A stretch of 64,000 bases of DNA, taken from CAZEPJ01 sp964514105 (GTDB lineage: Bacteria > Desulfobacterota > Desulfocorpusculales > Desulfocorpusculum). A program made the position numbers and the translations under genes. The DNA lies in contig CAZEPJ010000001.1 of assembly GCA_964514105.1 (NCBI GenBank), positions 124,001-188,000 on the forward strand, in the 5' to 3' direction. Positions 1 through 8,781 of this stretch are shown piece after piece. How positions within the stretch are numbered: position 1 is the stretch's first letter; every line of letters begins with the position of its first letter. A model generated the notes under the pieces. That model ran no database searches. It saw only the letters and a list, made by a program, of their open reading frames with translations, and was not told the DNA's origin.

Positions 1-1
1 G

Positions 2-814
2 CTCTTCCGGGATCCCGAACTGGTTCAGGTGGACTGGGCCCTGGAGGTAGTGGAGCAGGGCGGCGCTCCCCGGGGGCATCAGGCAAAGGGTGCAGGTCAT
101 GCCTGGGCGCGGGCCTTCCTCGACAGTGTCTTTCCGCTGCCGCAGCCCGAGGTACGATACGGCCTGGACGGCTACCTCTGGACCCTGGCGCCGCTGTTCG
201 GCCGGGTGGTGGAGATCCCGGATCCCCTGGGCATCTATCGGTGGCATGGGGAGAACTGGTTCGCCGGGAGGTCCTTCGACGAGAAGCTCCGGATCGGACT
301 GGAGGAGTTCGACTTCTACTACGGCCAGTTGCAGGAGTGGTCCGAACGCCTGGGGCGCCCCTTCGACCGGGAGGGGTGCCTCCGGGATTCCTGGTATCAT
401 AAGCTCCAACGGTCGGCCGGCGACATCGCCCGCCTGCTCCCCCAGGGAGCAGCCTTCATCCTGGTGGACGAGGGACACTGGGGGACCAAGGGTGGCGTCT
501 CCGGACGGGTGGCCATCCCGTTTCTGGAGCAGGGAGGAGAGTACTGGGGCCTGCCGCCCGATGACGATACGGCCATTCAGGCCGTGGAGCGGCTCCGCGG
601 ACAGGGGGCCAGGGCCATCGTCTTCGCCTGGTCCTCGTTCTGGTGGTTCGAGTATTACGAGGCCTTCGGGAGGCACTTGCGGGCCACCTACCCGTGCATT
701 CTGGAGAATGACCGGCTGCGGGTCTTCGATCTGTGCGGGGAGCGGCGGGGCGGCCCACCGGTCAATCCGAAGAAGGGCCGCGGAAGAAGACGACCCCCAG
801 GGGGGGAAGCGTGA
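2..814 (+). CDS. glycosyltransferase family 2, C-terminal part (5' end outside window)
   Basis: The frame is open to the left edge, so 270 C-terminal residues are seen and the start lies outside. The first half resembles the end of a GT-A family 2 glycosyltransferase (a YGLDGYLW stretch, then a G-x-YRWHGEN loop). It is followed by an alpha/beta domain with VDEGHWGT and an aromatic FAWSSFWWFEYY segment, which I recall from sugar transferases of this type. The catalytic DxD is not in view. The likely role is transfer of a sugar to a cell-surface glycan. The 3' end overlaps the convergent branching enzyme by about 50 bp. The donor and acceptor cannot be read from this fragment. Confidence 0.6.
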   Translation, partial: LFRDPELVQVDWALEVVEQGGAPRGHQAKGAGHAWARAFLDSVFPLPQPEVRYGLDGYLWTLAPLFGRVVEIPDPLGIYRWHGENWFAGRSFDEKLRIGLEEFDFYYGQLQEWSERLGRPFDREGCLRDSWYHKLQRSAGDIARLLPQGAAFILVDEGHWGTKGGVSGRVAIPFLEQGGEYWGLPPDDDTAIQAVERLRGQGARAIVFAWSSFWWFEYYEAFGRHLRATYPCILENDRLRVFDLCGERRGGPPVNPKKGRGRRRPPGGEA

Positions 815-2720
815 TGGTCAGGGAGTAGGGGCGCCCGTGACATGGAACGGGCGCCGCCCTGACGCCCCCGAAGTTGCCGTGGCCGCTCCCGCCGTACTCG
901 CGGGCGTCGGTGTTCAGGATCTCGGTCCAGTACCCCGCCTCGGGCACACCCACGCGGTAGTTGAGTCGCGGGACCGGAGTGAAGTTGCACGCCACGGCCA
1001 CGAGATCCCCGGCGCGGCGTCCCTTTCGAAGGAGGCTCACGGTGCTCTGGTCCACATCGTTGCAGTCGATCCACTGAAACCCCCCCGGGTGAAACTCCCG
1101 CTCATGCAGTGCGGGCTCCCCGGCGTACACGCGGTTGAGGTCCCCGACTAGTCTCTGCAGTGCGGCGTGGGCCGGGATTTCCAGGAGGTGCCAGTCCAGG
1201 CTGGTCTCGTGGTACCACTCGTTCCACTGGCCGAATTCGCCCCCCATGAACAGGAGCTTCTTGCCCGGCTGGGCGTACATGTAGCCCAACAGGGCCCTGA
1301 GATTGGCGAACTTCTGCCAGTCGTCCCCTGGCATCCTGGCCAGGAGGGACCCCTTGCCGTGCACCACCTCGTCGTGGGAGAGCGACAGGACGAAGTTCTC
1401 GTGAAAGGCATAGAGCATGCGGAAGGTCAGATCCCGATGATGGAACCGCCTGTGGATCGGGTCCTTGGACATGTAGCGCAGGGTGTCGTGCATCCATCCC
1501 ATGTCCCACTTGAGGCCGAAGCCCAGCCCGCCCACGTACGTGGGCCGCGAGACCATGGGCCAGTCCGTGGACTCCTCCGCGATGGTCTGGACGTCAGGAT
1601 GGGCCTTGTAGACCTCCTGATTCAATTGACGGAGAAAGGCGATGGCCTCCAGGTTCTCCCGTCCGCCGAAGGCATTGGGGATCCATTCCCCCTCGTTTCG
1701 GGAGTAGTCCAGGTAGAGCATGGATGCCACGGCGTCCACTCGCAGCCCATCGATGTGGTAGCGTTCCAACCAGAACAGGGCGCTGCTGATCAGGAAACTG
1801 CGCACCTCGCTGCGGCCGTAATTGAAGATGAAGCTGTCCCAGTCGGGGTGATGCCCCTTGCGGGCGTCGGCATGCTCGTACAGATGGGTTCCGTCGAAAA
1901 AACCGAGCCCATGGCCGTCCGTGGGAAAGTGGGAGGGGACCCAGTCCAGGATCACGCCGATGCCCCTCTGGTGCAGGACGTCCACCAGGTGCATGAAGTC
2001 CTGGGGGGAGCCGTACCGGCTCGTGGGGGCGAAGTACCCCAGGCCCTGATACCCCCATGACCCGTAAAAAGGGTGCTCCATGACCGGAAGGAGCTCCACA
2101 TGGGTAAAGCCCAGGCGGCCCACGTAATCGGCCAGTCGAGGAGCCGTCTCGCGGTAGGTCAGGGGGCGTCCGGACTCCTCGGGCACCCGCATCCAGGACC
2201 CCAAATGGACCTCGTATATGGCCATGGGTGCATCCAGTGCATTTCGCCGGGCCCGGCCCTCCATCCACGCCTGGTCGCCCCATGTGTACTCCAGGTCCCA
2301 GACCACGGATCCGGTGCGGGGCGGGGTCTCGGCCCTGAAGGCGAGCGGGTCGGCCTTGTCGGCACGATAGCCCCCGTACCGGGACCGCACGTGGTACTTG
2401 TACAGGGCGCCCACGGTCACCCCGGGGACGAAACCCTCCCAGATGCCCGAACGGTCCCTGGGGCGAAGGGGATGGCTCGATCGATCCCAGCCGTTGAAAT
2501 CCCCCATGACCGAGACGCCGACGGCGTCGGGGGCCCAGACGGCGAAGTGGGTCCCCTCCGTCTCCTCCACGCCCATGGGATGGGCGCCCAGCTTCTCGTA
2601 AAGGCGGAAGTGATTCCCCTCGTTGAACAGATACAGATCGTCCCGGGTGAACCGGGAGACATCGTAGCGGACCGACGATCCCGACCCCCTCCTTCCCACT
2701 TCCTTCCCGCTGCCGTCCAT
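762..2720 (-). CDS. glgB: 1,4-alpha-glucan branching enzyme
   Basis: GlgB cuts alpha-1,4-glucan chains and rejoins the piece as an alpha-1,6 branch during glycogen synthesis in the cytoplasm. The protein is 652 residues, usual for GlgB without a second N-terminal module. It has an N-terminal carbohydrate-binding module (FAVWAPDAVGVSVMGDFNGW), then a GH13 barrel with the nucleophile in GLRVDAV (Asp at about residue 329), the acid/base Glu in AEEST (about 382) and the third acid in LSHDEVVHGKG. The ATG at 2720 is chosen because GGAGGGGG lies about 8 bases upstream; a longer frame to 2837 has no such site. No other glycogen gene is next to it. Confidence 0.95.
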   Translation of the reverse strand: MDGSGKEVGRRGSGSSVRYDVSRFTRDDLYLFNEGNHFRLYEKLGAHPMGVEETEGTHFAVWAPDAVGVSVMGDFNGWDRSSHPLRPRDRSGIWEGFVPGVTVGALYKYHVRSRYGGYRADKADPLAFRAETPPRTGSVVWDLEYTWGDQAWMEGRARRNALDAPMAIYEVHLGSWMRVPEESGRPLTYRETAPRLADYVGRLGFTHVELLPVMEHPFYGSWGYQGLGYFAPTSRYGSPQDFMHLVDVLHQRGIGVILDWVPSHFPTDGHGLGFFDGTHLYEHADARKGHHPDWDSFIFNYGRSEVRSFLISSALFWLERYHIDGLRVDAVASMLYLDYSRNEGEWIPNAFGGRENLEAIAFLRQLNQEVYKAHPDVQTIAEESTDWPMVSRPTYVGGLGFGLKWDMGWMHDTLRYMSKDPIHRRFHHRDLTFRMLYAFHENFVLSLSHDEVVHGKGSLLARMPGDDWQKFANLRALLGYMYAQPGKKLLFMGGEFGQWNEWYHETSLDWHLLEIPAHAALQRLVGDLNRVYAGEPALHEREFHPGGFQWIDCNDVDQSTVSLLRKGRRAGDLVAVACNFTPVPRLNYRVGVPEAGYWTEILNTDAREYGGSGHGNFGGVRAAPVPCHGRPYSLTITLPPLGVVFFRGPSSD

Positions 2721-2877
2721 CCGCTCCCCCTCCGCGCTGATTCTGCAATGGTAGTGCCATTTCCAGTCCATGGGAAGAGGGCCGGGGAGGATGCGAGATG
2801 GGGGCGTGAAGCTGGGGACGCGGACCTCCCGCCGCATCCGGGGGACGGGTCAGGGCCGCGAACCGTGATCCGAGAGG

Positions 2878-2906
2878 ATGACATCTCCCCGCCTTCGTGC
2901 TATTGA
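2878..2906 (+). promoter_or_regulatory. predicted sigma70-type promoter of the methyltransferase gene
   Basis: ATGACA (2878-2883), 17 bases, then TATTGA (2901-2906). This gives a start near 2913 and a leader of about 27 bases before the ATG at 2940. Sequence match only. Confidence 0.45.
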
Positions 2907-2939
2907 TTCGCATGGAGACCCAGGCGCCTGGAGGGGGAC

Positions 2940-3902
2940 ATGGGGGCAAGGCGGGCGGCGCGGGGCGCCAAGACCCCGCAGCGCGAGACGGCCGATGGCG
3001 GGATCGGGTCGGCCCTCTGGAAGGCCCACAACGAAGTGGTGGTCCGCACCATGGACTCCTATGACATGGGCGACAACCCCGATGAGTCCTACTACACGCG
3101 GCAGTACCTCCACTGGATCCTGCCTGAACTAGCGCGCCGCTTCCCCGGGGATGATGTGGAAATCCTGGACGTGGGGTGCGGCCAGGGACGCCTGAGCCTC
3201 CCCCTGGCCCAGTGGTGCGCCTCCGGCCGGGGCCGGGTGCGGGGCGTGGACCTGACGCCATCCGCGGTGGAGAAGGCGTGCCGACGGGCGGCGGCCCGGG
3301 GCCTGTCCAACGTGAGCTTCCACGCGGCGGACGCCCTGACCTTCGTCAGCCGGCTGCCCCCCCAGTCGGTCCATGCGGGGCTCCTCATCGAGGTGACCTT
3401 CTTCATGCCGACCTACCGGGAGGTCCTCCGGGAGTTGGCCCGGGTGCTGCGGCCGGGGGGGGTGGCGTTCGTGGCCTTCCGGCCCCAGCATTACAACCTC
3501 CTCCAGACGGTCCAGGGATGGCGGTGGGACAGCGCCCGCATGGTGCTGGAGCGGCGGGAAGGGTGCCTTTGGGGGGAGCCCGTGGTCTTCACCTGGCAGA
3601 CCCCCGATGACGTGCGTGCCCTCGTGGACGGGGTCGGGCTCCGGCTCTTGTCCCTGCGGGGTATCGGGGTGTGCTCGGGCCTGGAGAACGACCCCCTGGG
3701 GAGCGTCATGCGCCCCTCGCGCCTCTCGCCCCAGGAGCAGGAGCAGCTCATGGCAATCGAGTGCGCCGCGGCCGAGGCCTATGCGGCCTGCGGCCGGTAC
3801 ATCCTGGCCACGGCCGAGAAGCCCGGGCGATCCAAGGTAGGGCGAAACGATGTCGCGCTTCCAGCCGCAGACTTCACCCTGACCGGCCGGGGGCTTCCTT
3901 GA
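2940..3902 (+). CDS. class I SAM-dependent methyltransferase
   Basis: 320 residues with a Rossmann-fold methyltransferase core. Motif I is ILDVGCGQG (about residues 74-82), the acidic end of strand 2 is in RGVDLTPSAV, and the post-core segment is VLRELARVLRPGGVAFVAF. The substrate cannot be read; the fold fits small-molecule or lipid methyltransferases. The ATG at 2940 has GGAGGGGG just upstream. The stop overlaps the possible TTG start of the penicillin-binding protein, so the two are probably transcribed together. The C-terminal 35 residues look unstructured. Confidence 0.8.
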   Translation: MGARRAARGAKTPQRETADGGIGSALWKAHNEVVVRTMDSYDMGDNPDESYYTRQYLHWILPELARRFPGDDVEILDVGCGQGRLSLPLAQWCASGRGRVRGVDLTPSAVEKACRRAAARGLSNVSFHAADALTFVSRLPPQSVHAGLLIEVTFFMPTYREVLRELARVLRPGGVAFVAFRPQHYNLLQTVQGWRWDSARMVLERREGCLWGEPVVFTWQTPDDVRALVDGVGLRLLSLRGIGVCSGLENDPLGSVMRPSRLSPQEQEQLMAIECAAAEAYAACGRYILATAEKPGRSKVGRNDVALPAADFTLTGRGLP

Positions 3903-3907
3903 GACGC

Positions 3908-6900
3908 ATGCTGTCCATCGGCCTTCATCTGCTCCCCAGGCTCGTGGTGCTGGGGGCCCTGGCGTACGGGGGGCATCTTGCGTACCTGTTCCTGGAGGAG
4001 GAGCTTCGCACGTACGAGATCCAGGCGAGGGAACTGAGCCGGATCGCCGGGCAGCTCACGTACCGCCTGGATGAGGGCCCCAGCTTCTCCGTCCGCTTCC
4101 CCCAGAGCGGGCCATACGATCGTCGCCTGGGTTACGCGCAGATGCCCCAGTGGATCGAACAGCTGGCTGGCCGGGGATTCCATGTGGCGGCCCAGGCCCG
4201 CATTTCCGATCGTTTCCACCAGGTTCTGGACTGGGGGCTATTCTCCATCTACCGGGAGAAGACCCAGACCGGTCTGAGGATCCTGGACCGAAACGAGCGG
4301 GCCATCTTCGACGTGCGCTACCCTGAGCGCATGTACCTGTCCCTGGATCACGTGCCCCGGATGGTGGCGGAGACCCTCCTGTACATCGAGAACCGGGAAC
4401 TCTTGGACCTCGCCCAACCCAGGCGCAACCCCGCCGTGGAGTGGGACCGCCTGGGCAAGGTCGTACTGGACATGGCAGGAGGCCTCGGACGGCAGGGGAG
4501 ACGGCCCTCGGGCGGAAGCACCATCGCCACGCAGCTCGAGAAGTACAGGCACTCCCCCGAGGGTCGCACGGCCAGCGTGGGGGAGAAGCTCCGCCAGATG
4601 GCGTCGGCCGCCCTGCGGGCCTATCTGGACGGGGAGGACACCACCGAGGCCAGACGACGGATCCTCCTGGACTACATCAACTCCATCCCCCTGGCGGCCC
4701 TCCCGGGGTACGGAGAGGTGAACGGCCTGGGGGACGGCCTGTGGGCCTGGTTCGGGAGCGAATTCCAGGAGGTGAACCGACTCCTGAGGGAAGAGCCCGA
4801 TCCCCTGAGGCCCGTGGAACCGAGAGCCAGGGCCCTGGCCTACCGAAAGGTCCTGAGCCTGCTCCTGGCCCATCGGCGGCCGTCCCACTACCTCCTGGCA
4901 GATCAGGACGCCCTCCACGCCCTGACCGACAGCTATCTGCGCCTCCTCATGGGCGCGGGGATCATCCCCGAGGCCCTGGGGGCCGAGGCCCTGGCGCTGC
5001 GGCCCGAGGTCCGGGTGAGCGCCTCTGTGCGGCCCCCGGCATCGTTCCTGGAGCGCAAGGGGGTCAACAGCGTCCGCACCGCCCTTCTCATGACCCTGGG
5101 CATGGAGCGGCTGTACGACCTGGATCGGCTGGACCTTGCCATCAAGAGCAGCCTGGATCATCCCATGCAGGAGACCCTGACCCGGGCGCTCATCCGCCTG
5201 CGGGAGCCTGCGGCCGCCGAGGCGGCCGGGCTGATGGGGGCGCGGCTCCTTAGCCGGGGCGACCTGGCGCGGGTGATTTACAGCTTCACGCTGTACGAGC
5301 GGACCGATGGGGGCAACCTCCTGCGCATCCAGACGGACAATTTCGACGGTCCCTTCAACATCAACGAGGGGATGAAGCTGGACCTGGGCTCCACCGCCAA
5401 GCTGCGGACTCTGGTGAGCTACCTGGAGATCGTGGCCGAATTGCACCGGCGCCTGGGCGGCCTGTCCCGCGCCGAGCTGGCCGGGATCACGGCGGCCCCA
5501 TCGGATCGGCTCACCCAATGGGCCATCGAATACCTCTGCGCCGCCAGGGACCGGGGCCTGGGGGCCATGCTCCAGGCCGCCCTGCAGCGGACCTATTCCG
5601 CCAGCGCGGCGGAGGAGTTCTTCACCGGCGGGGGCATGCACACCTTCGCCAACTTCAACCGGGACGACAACGAGCGGTTCCTGACGGTGCGGGACGGGTT
5701 CCTCCACTCGGTGAACCTGGTCTTCATCCGCCTCATGCGGGACATCGTCCACTACTACATGTACCGCGTCGCCGGCTCCACGGCGCGCATCGTGGCCGAG
5801 ATGAACGAGGAAGAGCGCAGCGCGTACCTGTCCCGCTTTGCGGACAAGGAGGGGCGGGAATTCCTGACCCGGTTCTATCGGAAGTACCGGAAAAAAGGCT
5901 CGGATGAGGCCCTCAACCTCCTCCTCCAGGGCATCCACGCCACCCCCAAGCGGCTGGCGGTCGTGTACCGCACGGTTCGTCCCAGCGCGCCCCTGGAGGT
6001 CTTCTCGGCGTTCATGCGGGCCCGGCTTCCCGATGCCGCCCTGCCCGAGAAGCTTTTGCGGGAGCTCTACGCCACCCACGCCCCGGATCGCTTCAGCCTG
6101 GCGGACCGGGGATTCCTCGCACACGTGCACCCGCTGGAGCTCTGGACCGTGGCCTATCTGACCGAGCACCCGGGGGCCGGCCTGTCCGAGTTGGTCCAGG
6201 CCAGCGCCTCGGAACGCCAGGCCGTGTACAGGTGGCTCTTCGCGCGGGGGCAGCGGCAGGCCCAGGACCAGCGGATCCGGACCATGCGGGAGGTCGAGGC
6301 CTTCCAGGAGATCCACCGGGCGTGGCGGAGGCTGGGCTACCCCTTCGGATCCCTGGTGCCGTCCTATGCCACGGCCATCGGCTCGTCGTCGGACAACCCG
6401 GCGGCCCTGGCCGAGCTGGTGGGGATCATCTCCAACCACGGGGTGCGCTATCCCACGCACCGGCTGGAATGGCTCCATTTCGCCGAGGGGACGCCGTACG
6501 AGACGCTCATGACGCGCAGGGTCGCCTCGGGAGAGCAGGTCCTCCCCCGGGAGGTCGCCGACGCCGTGAGACAGTGCCTGGTGGACGTGGTGGAGAACGG
6601 CACCGCCCGGCGGGGCCGGGGCGCGTTCCGCCGTTCGGACGGGACCGTCCTGCCGTTGGGGGGAAAGACGGGCACGGGGGACAACCGCTATGAAGTCCAC
6701 GGGCCGGGCGGACAGGTCACCAAGGCCCGGGTGATGAGCCGGACGGCCACATTCGTCTTCTTTGTGGGGGAGCGCTTCTTCGGCACGGTCACGGCCTTTG
6801 TGCCGGGTCAGGAGGCGGCCTTGTACGACTTTACCAGCGCCCTTCCCGTCCAGCTCCTCAAGTCCCTGGCCCCCCTGCTCATGCCCATGGTCGATGCCCC

Positions 6901-7009
6901 GGCGAAGGGATCGGACCCGACGGCGGAGCGACTCGCCTCGGGTTACGCCGTGTTCCGGGGAGAGGTGACCGCCGGGGGATACGGCCGCCGAGGGCCCGGG
7001 GGACCTTGA
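3908..7009 (+). CDS. bifunctional penicillin-binding protein (GT51 transglycosylase plus transpeptidase), divergent
   Basis: 1033 residues. One N-terminal membrane helix (about 5-25) is followed by a GT51 glycosyltransferase region. It has the catalytic Glu in YIENREL (Glu161; N replaces the usual D after it), GGSTIATQLEKY, and a last motif RRRILLDYINSIPL. The transpeptidase has Ser495-T-A-Lys498, Ser601-V-N603 and Lys920-T-G-T. The protein should polymerise and cross-link peptidoglycan at the outer face of the inner membrane. The gap of about 320 residues between SVN and KTGT is much longer than in PBP1A/1C and holds an alpha-helical insert. ATG 3908 is used; an in-frame TTG at 3899 is possible. 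No strong ribosome site is visible. Confidence 0.88.
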   Translation: MLSIGLHLLPRLVVLGALAYGGHLAYLFLEEELRTYEIQARELSRIAGQLTYRLDEGPSFSVRFPQSGPYDRRLGYAQMPQWIEQLAGRGFHVAAQARISDRFHQVLDWGLFSIYREKTQTGLRILDRNERAIFDVRYPERMYLSLDHVPRMVAETLLYIENRELLDLAQPRRNPAVEWDRLGKVVLDMAGGLGRQGRRPSGGSTIATQLEKYRHSPEGRTASVGEKLRQMASAALRAYLDGEDTTEARRRILLDYINSIPLAALPGYGEVNGLGDGLWAWFGSEFQEVNRLLREEPDPLRPVEPRARALAYRKVLSLLLAHRRPSHYLLADQDALHALTDSYLRLLMGAGIIPEALGAEALALRPEVRVSASVRPPASFLERKGVNSVRTALLMTLGMERLYDLDRLDLAIKSSLDHPMQETLTRALIRLREPAAAEAAGLMGARLLSRGDLARVIYSFTLYERTDGGNLLRIQTDNFDGPFNINEGMKLDLGSTAKLRTLVSYLEIVAELHRRLGGLSRAELAGITAAPSDRLTQWAIEYLCAARDRGLGAMLQAALQRTYSASAAEEFFTGGGMHTFANFNRDDNERFLTVRDGFLHSVNLVFIRLMRDIVHYYMYRVAGSTARIVAEMNEEERSAYLSRFADKEGREFLTRFYRKYRKKGSDEALNLLLQGIHATPKRLAVVYRTVRPSAPLEVFSAFMRARLPDAALPEKLLRELYATHAPDRFSLADRGFLAHVHPLELWTVAYLTEHPGAGLSELVQASASERQAVYRWLFARGQRQAQDQRIRTMREVEAFQEIHRAWRRLGYPFGSLVPSYATAIGSSSDNPAALAELVGIISNHGVRYPTHRLEWLHFAEGTPYETLMTRRVASGEQVLPREVADAVRQCLVDVVENGTARRGRGAFRRSDGTVLPLGGKTGTGDNRYEVHGPGGQVTKARVMSRTATFVFFVGERFFGTVTAFVPGQEAALYDFTSALPVQLLKSLAPLLMPMVDAPAKGSDPTAERLASGYAVFRGEVTAGGYGRRGPGGP

Positions 7010-7042
7010 GCCGGTCAACCGGGCCCATGGGAGGTATTCATT

Positions 7043-7061
7043 CAGTTGCGGGCGGCAACTG
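7043..7061 (+). terminator. stem-loop after the penicillin-binding protein gene
   Basis: A perfect 7-bp stem, CAGTTGC/GCAACTG, with a 5-base loop, 34 bases after the stop codon. There is no T-run, so it may be an mRNA-stabilising hairpin rather than an intrinsic terminator. Confidence 0.3.
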
Positions 7062-7255
7062 ACCGCGGCAGCCCCGTGTCCCTGGGCCCCTCGCCTTGGC
7101 GATGACACGATGGCGGCTCGCATGGAGGGGGGACGGCCGCGGCCGGGAGAATGGGAGGGTGTAACGCGGGGGGCGTCTCCGCGTCTCTCCCTTTCCCCGT
7201 CCCCATGTCGAGTGCCCCATCGCTGCCCGCCGCGGCGGGCTCCGGGACAAGGGGC

Positions 7256-7295
7256 TGGCACCCGCGACTGAAGGGATGCCATGAGGCTTTTTTTT
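7256..7295 (+). terminator. weak intrinsic terminator ahead of the leu promoter
   Basis: TGGCA-CCC (7256-7263) pairs with GGG-A-TGCCA (7273-7281) with one bulge, followed 6 bases later by eight T (7288-7295). It sits directly before the leu promoter and could insulate it from upstream transcription. The other bases of 7010-7296 hold no gene that I can support. Confidence 0.4.
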
Positions 7296-7296
7296 C

Positions 7297-7326
7297 TTGA
7301 CAGATGGAATATGGTTTGGATAGGCT
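7297..7326 (+). promoter_or_regulatory. promoter of the leu/ilv operon
   Basis: A perfect -35 TTGACA (7297-7302), an 18-base spacer and TAGGCT (7321-7326) as a weak -10. The predicted start is near 7333, about 30 bases before the leader-peptide GTG. The placement directly ahead of the leader peptide supports it. Confidence 0.6.
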
Positions 7327-7361
7327 CATAGGTAACCGAACGGCGAAGGAGAGGGGAACCG

Positions 7362-7466
7362 GTGAAGAAGGGCGTTGCCGCTTCCAAAGTGCAGGGAGTC
7401 CTGGTCGTAGGGCTGGTGCTTATTCTCGTCCTTATCCTCAGGGGCGGCCCATTGCCTGGACTCTGA
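7362..7466 (+). CDS. leu/ilv operon leader peptide (attenuation)
   Basis: A 34-codon reading frame starts with GTG at 7362, with AGGAGAGGGG about 6 bases upstream, and ends with TGA at 7464-7466. Codons 13-26 read VLVVGLVLILVLIL: 13 of 14 are Leu, Val or Ile, and six of those are Leu. This is the hallmark of leader peptides whose translation senses charged branched-chain tRNAs. A strong terminator hairpin begins 22 bases after its stop, and leuB follows. Stalling on the Leu/Val/Ile codons should allow an antiterminator to form. No other function is expected for so short a peptide. It is too short for routine gene finders. Confidence 0.85.
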   Translation: MKKGVAASKVQGVLVVGLVLILVLILRGGPLPGL

Positions 7467-7519
7467 CCTGACATACAGATCGATCCGGGCCGTGGGCGGG
7501 AAGAGCCCACGGCCTTTTT
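7410..7519 (+). promoter_or_regulatory. attenuator: mutually exclusive 1:2, 2:3 and 3:4 pairings
   Basis: Three pairings can be read directly. Segment 1 (7410-7415, GGGCTG, inside the leader codons) pairs with segment 2 (7445-7450, CGGCCC). Segment 2, extended to 7444, pairs with segment 3 (7487-7493, GGGCCGT). Segment 3 is also the left arm of the terminator (7488-7497 with 7505-7514). A ribosome stalled at about codons 19-26 would cover segment 1, free segment 2 to pair with segment 3, and so block termination. This is the classical enteric logic. The pairings were found by eye; energies were not computed. Confidence 0.65.
7488..7519 (+). terminator. attenuator terminator 1
   Basis: A perfect 10-bp stem, GGCCGTGGGC (7488-7497) with GCCCACGGCC (7505-7514), a 7-base loop, then TTTTT (7515-7519). 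A textbook intrinsic terminator between the leader peptide and leuB. Confidence 0.9.
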
Positions 7520-7527
7520 CGTTTAGG

Positions 7528-7566
7528 GAAGGCCGCTGGGCAAGACCGGCGGCCTTCTCGTTTTTT
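7528..7566 (+). terminator. attenuator terminator 2 (tandem)
   Basis: A 12-bp stem, GAAGGCCGCTGG (7528-7539) with CCGGCGGCCTTC (7546-7557), with one G-T pair, a 6-base loop, then TCG and six T (7561-7566). It lies 8 bases after terminator 1 and still upstream of leuB, so read-through must escape both. Confidence 0.85.
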
Positions 7567-7642
7567 CGGGCGAGGGGCTGTCCCTTGTCCCAACGGGGAC
7601 GCGCCGGTGAAGGCAGGTCAAGTCGATGGGGAGGGTGGTGGC

Positions 7643-8716
7643 ATGGGGCGGTCGTACCGCATTGCAGTGATACCAGGCGATGGTGTGGGCCCGGAGGTGG
7701 TCAAAGAGGGGCTCAAGGTGCTCACGCAGGTGGCCGGCACGGAGGGGTTCGGCCTGGAGACCGTGCCGTACGACCTGGGGGGGGAGCGATTCCTGCGCAC
7801 GGGCGAGACATTGCCCGAGGCCGTGCTCCAGGAGCTGGCTCAGATGGACGCCGTGTACCTGGGGGCCATCGGTCATCCGGCAGTGGCCCCCGGCCTGCTG
7901 GAGCGTGAGATCCTCCTCAAGATCCGATTCCAGCTCGATCTCTACGTCAACCTGCGGCCGGTGGAGCTCTTCCCCGGCGTGGAGACCCCGTTGAAGGAGA
8001 AAGGGCCCTCGGACATCGACATGGTGGTGGTGAGGGAGAACACCGAGGGCATGTACACCGGCCTGGGGGGCGTCATGGGCCGTGGGACCCCCCACGAGAT
8101 CGCGGTGCAGGAGTCCGTCCAGACCCGCGCCGGGGTAGAGCGGTGCGTGCGTTACGCCTTTGATCTGTGCCGCGAGCGGGACAAGAAGCGGAAGCTCACG
8201 CTTTGTGGCAAGAAGAACGTGCTCACCTATACGTTCGACCTCTGGGAGCGGGTGATGAACGAGGTAGGCCGGGAGTACCCCGACGTGCGGACGGACTACG
8301 TCCACGTGGACGCCCTCTGCATGTGGATGGTGAAGAACCCGGAGTCCTTCGACGTCATCGTCACCGACAACATGTTCGGTGACATCATAACCGACCTGGG
8401 CGCCATCATCCAGGGGGGGATGGGGATCGCGGCCTCGGGAAACATCCGTCCGGGGAAGACCTCCATGTTCGAGCCCATCCACGGCTCGTCGCCCAAGCAC
8501 GCGGGCAAGGGGGTCATCAATCCTCTGGCCGCCATTCACGCGGGCGCCATGATGTTCCGGGAGTTGGGGGAACGCTCCGCGGCCGACCGTGTGATGCGGG
8601 CCGTCAAGGGGGTCATCCTCGGTCACATGAAGGGGATGGGAGCGGGAGAGATGGGCTGTTCCACGTCGGAAGTGGGCGATCTGGTGGTGCGTTACGCAGC
8701 CGAGGGGGCTGTTTGA
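7643..8716 (+). CDS. leuB: 3-isopropylmalate dehydrogenase
   Basis: Oxidises and decarboxylates 3-isopropylmalate to 2-oxoisocaproate in leucine synthesis, NAD-dependent and cytoplasmic. 357 residues, usual length. The family signatures are IPGDGVGPEVV at the N-terminus, VVRENTEGMYTG, and the metal/substrate region VTDNMFGDIITDLGA followed by the cofactor loop FEPIHGSSPKHAGKG. ATG 7643 follows GGGGAGGG; an upstream in-frame start at 7607 has no better site. It is the first structural gene after the attenuator. Members of this clade can also act on related malates, but the leuACD neighbours settle the role. Confidence 0.93.
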   Translation: MGRSYRIAVIPGDGVGPEVVKEGLKVLTQVAGTEGFGLETVPYDLGGERFLRTGETLPEAVLQELAQMDAVYLGAIGHPAVAPGLLEREILLKIRFQLDLYVNLRPVELFPGVETPLKEKGPSDIDMVVVRENTEGMYTGLGGVMGRGTPHEIAVQESVQTRAGVERCVRYAFDLCRERDKKRKLTLCGKKNVLTYTFDLWERVMNEVGREYPDVRTDYVHVDALCMWMVKNPESFDVIVTDNMFGDIITDLGAIIQGGMGIAASGNIRPGKTSMFEPIHGSSPKHAGKGVINPLAAIHAGAMMFRELGERSAADRVMRAVKGVILGHMKGMGAGEMGCSTSEVGDLVVRYAAEGAV

Positions 8717-8781
8717 GTCAAAGGGGGGCGCGGCACCCTTTTGCCGCGGAAAGCCGAAGGGGCTCTCAGGAGGGGGAGGAG

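Noticed and set aside
4238..7510. A 1090-codon minus-strand frame opposite the penicillin-binding protein
   Set aside because: Same shadow effect; no ribosome site, low-complexity composition, and it runs through the leu leader region.
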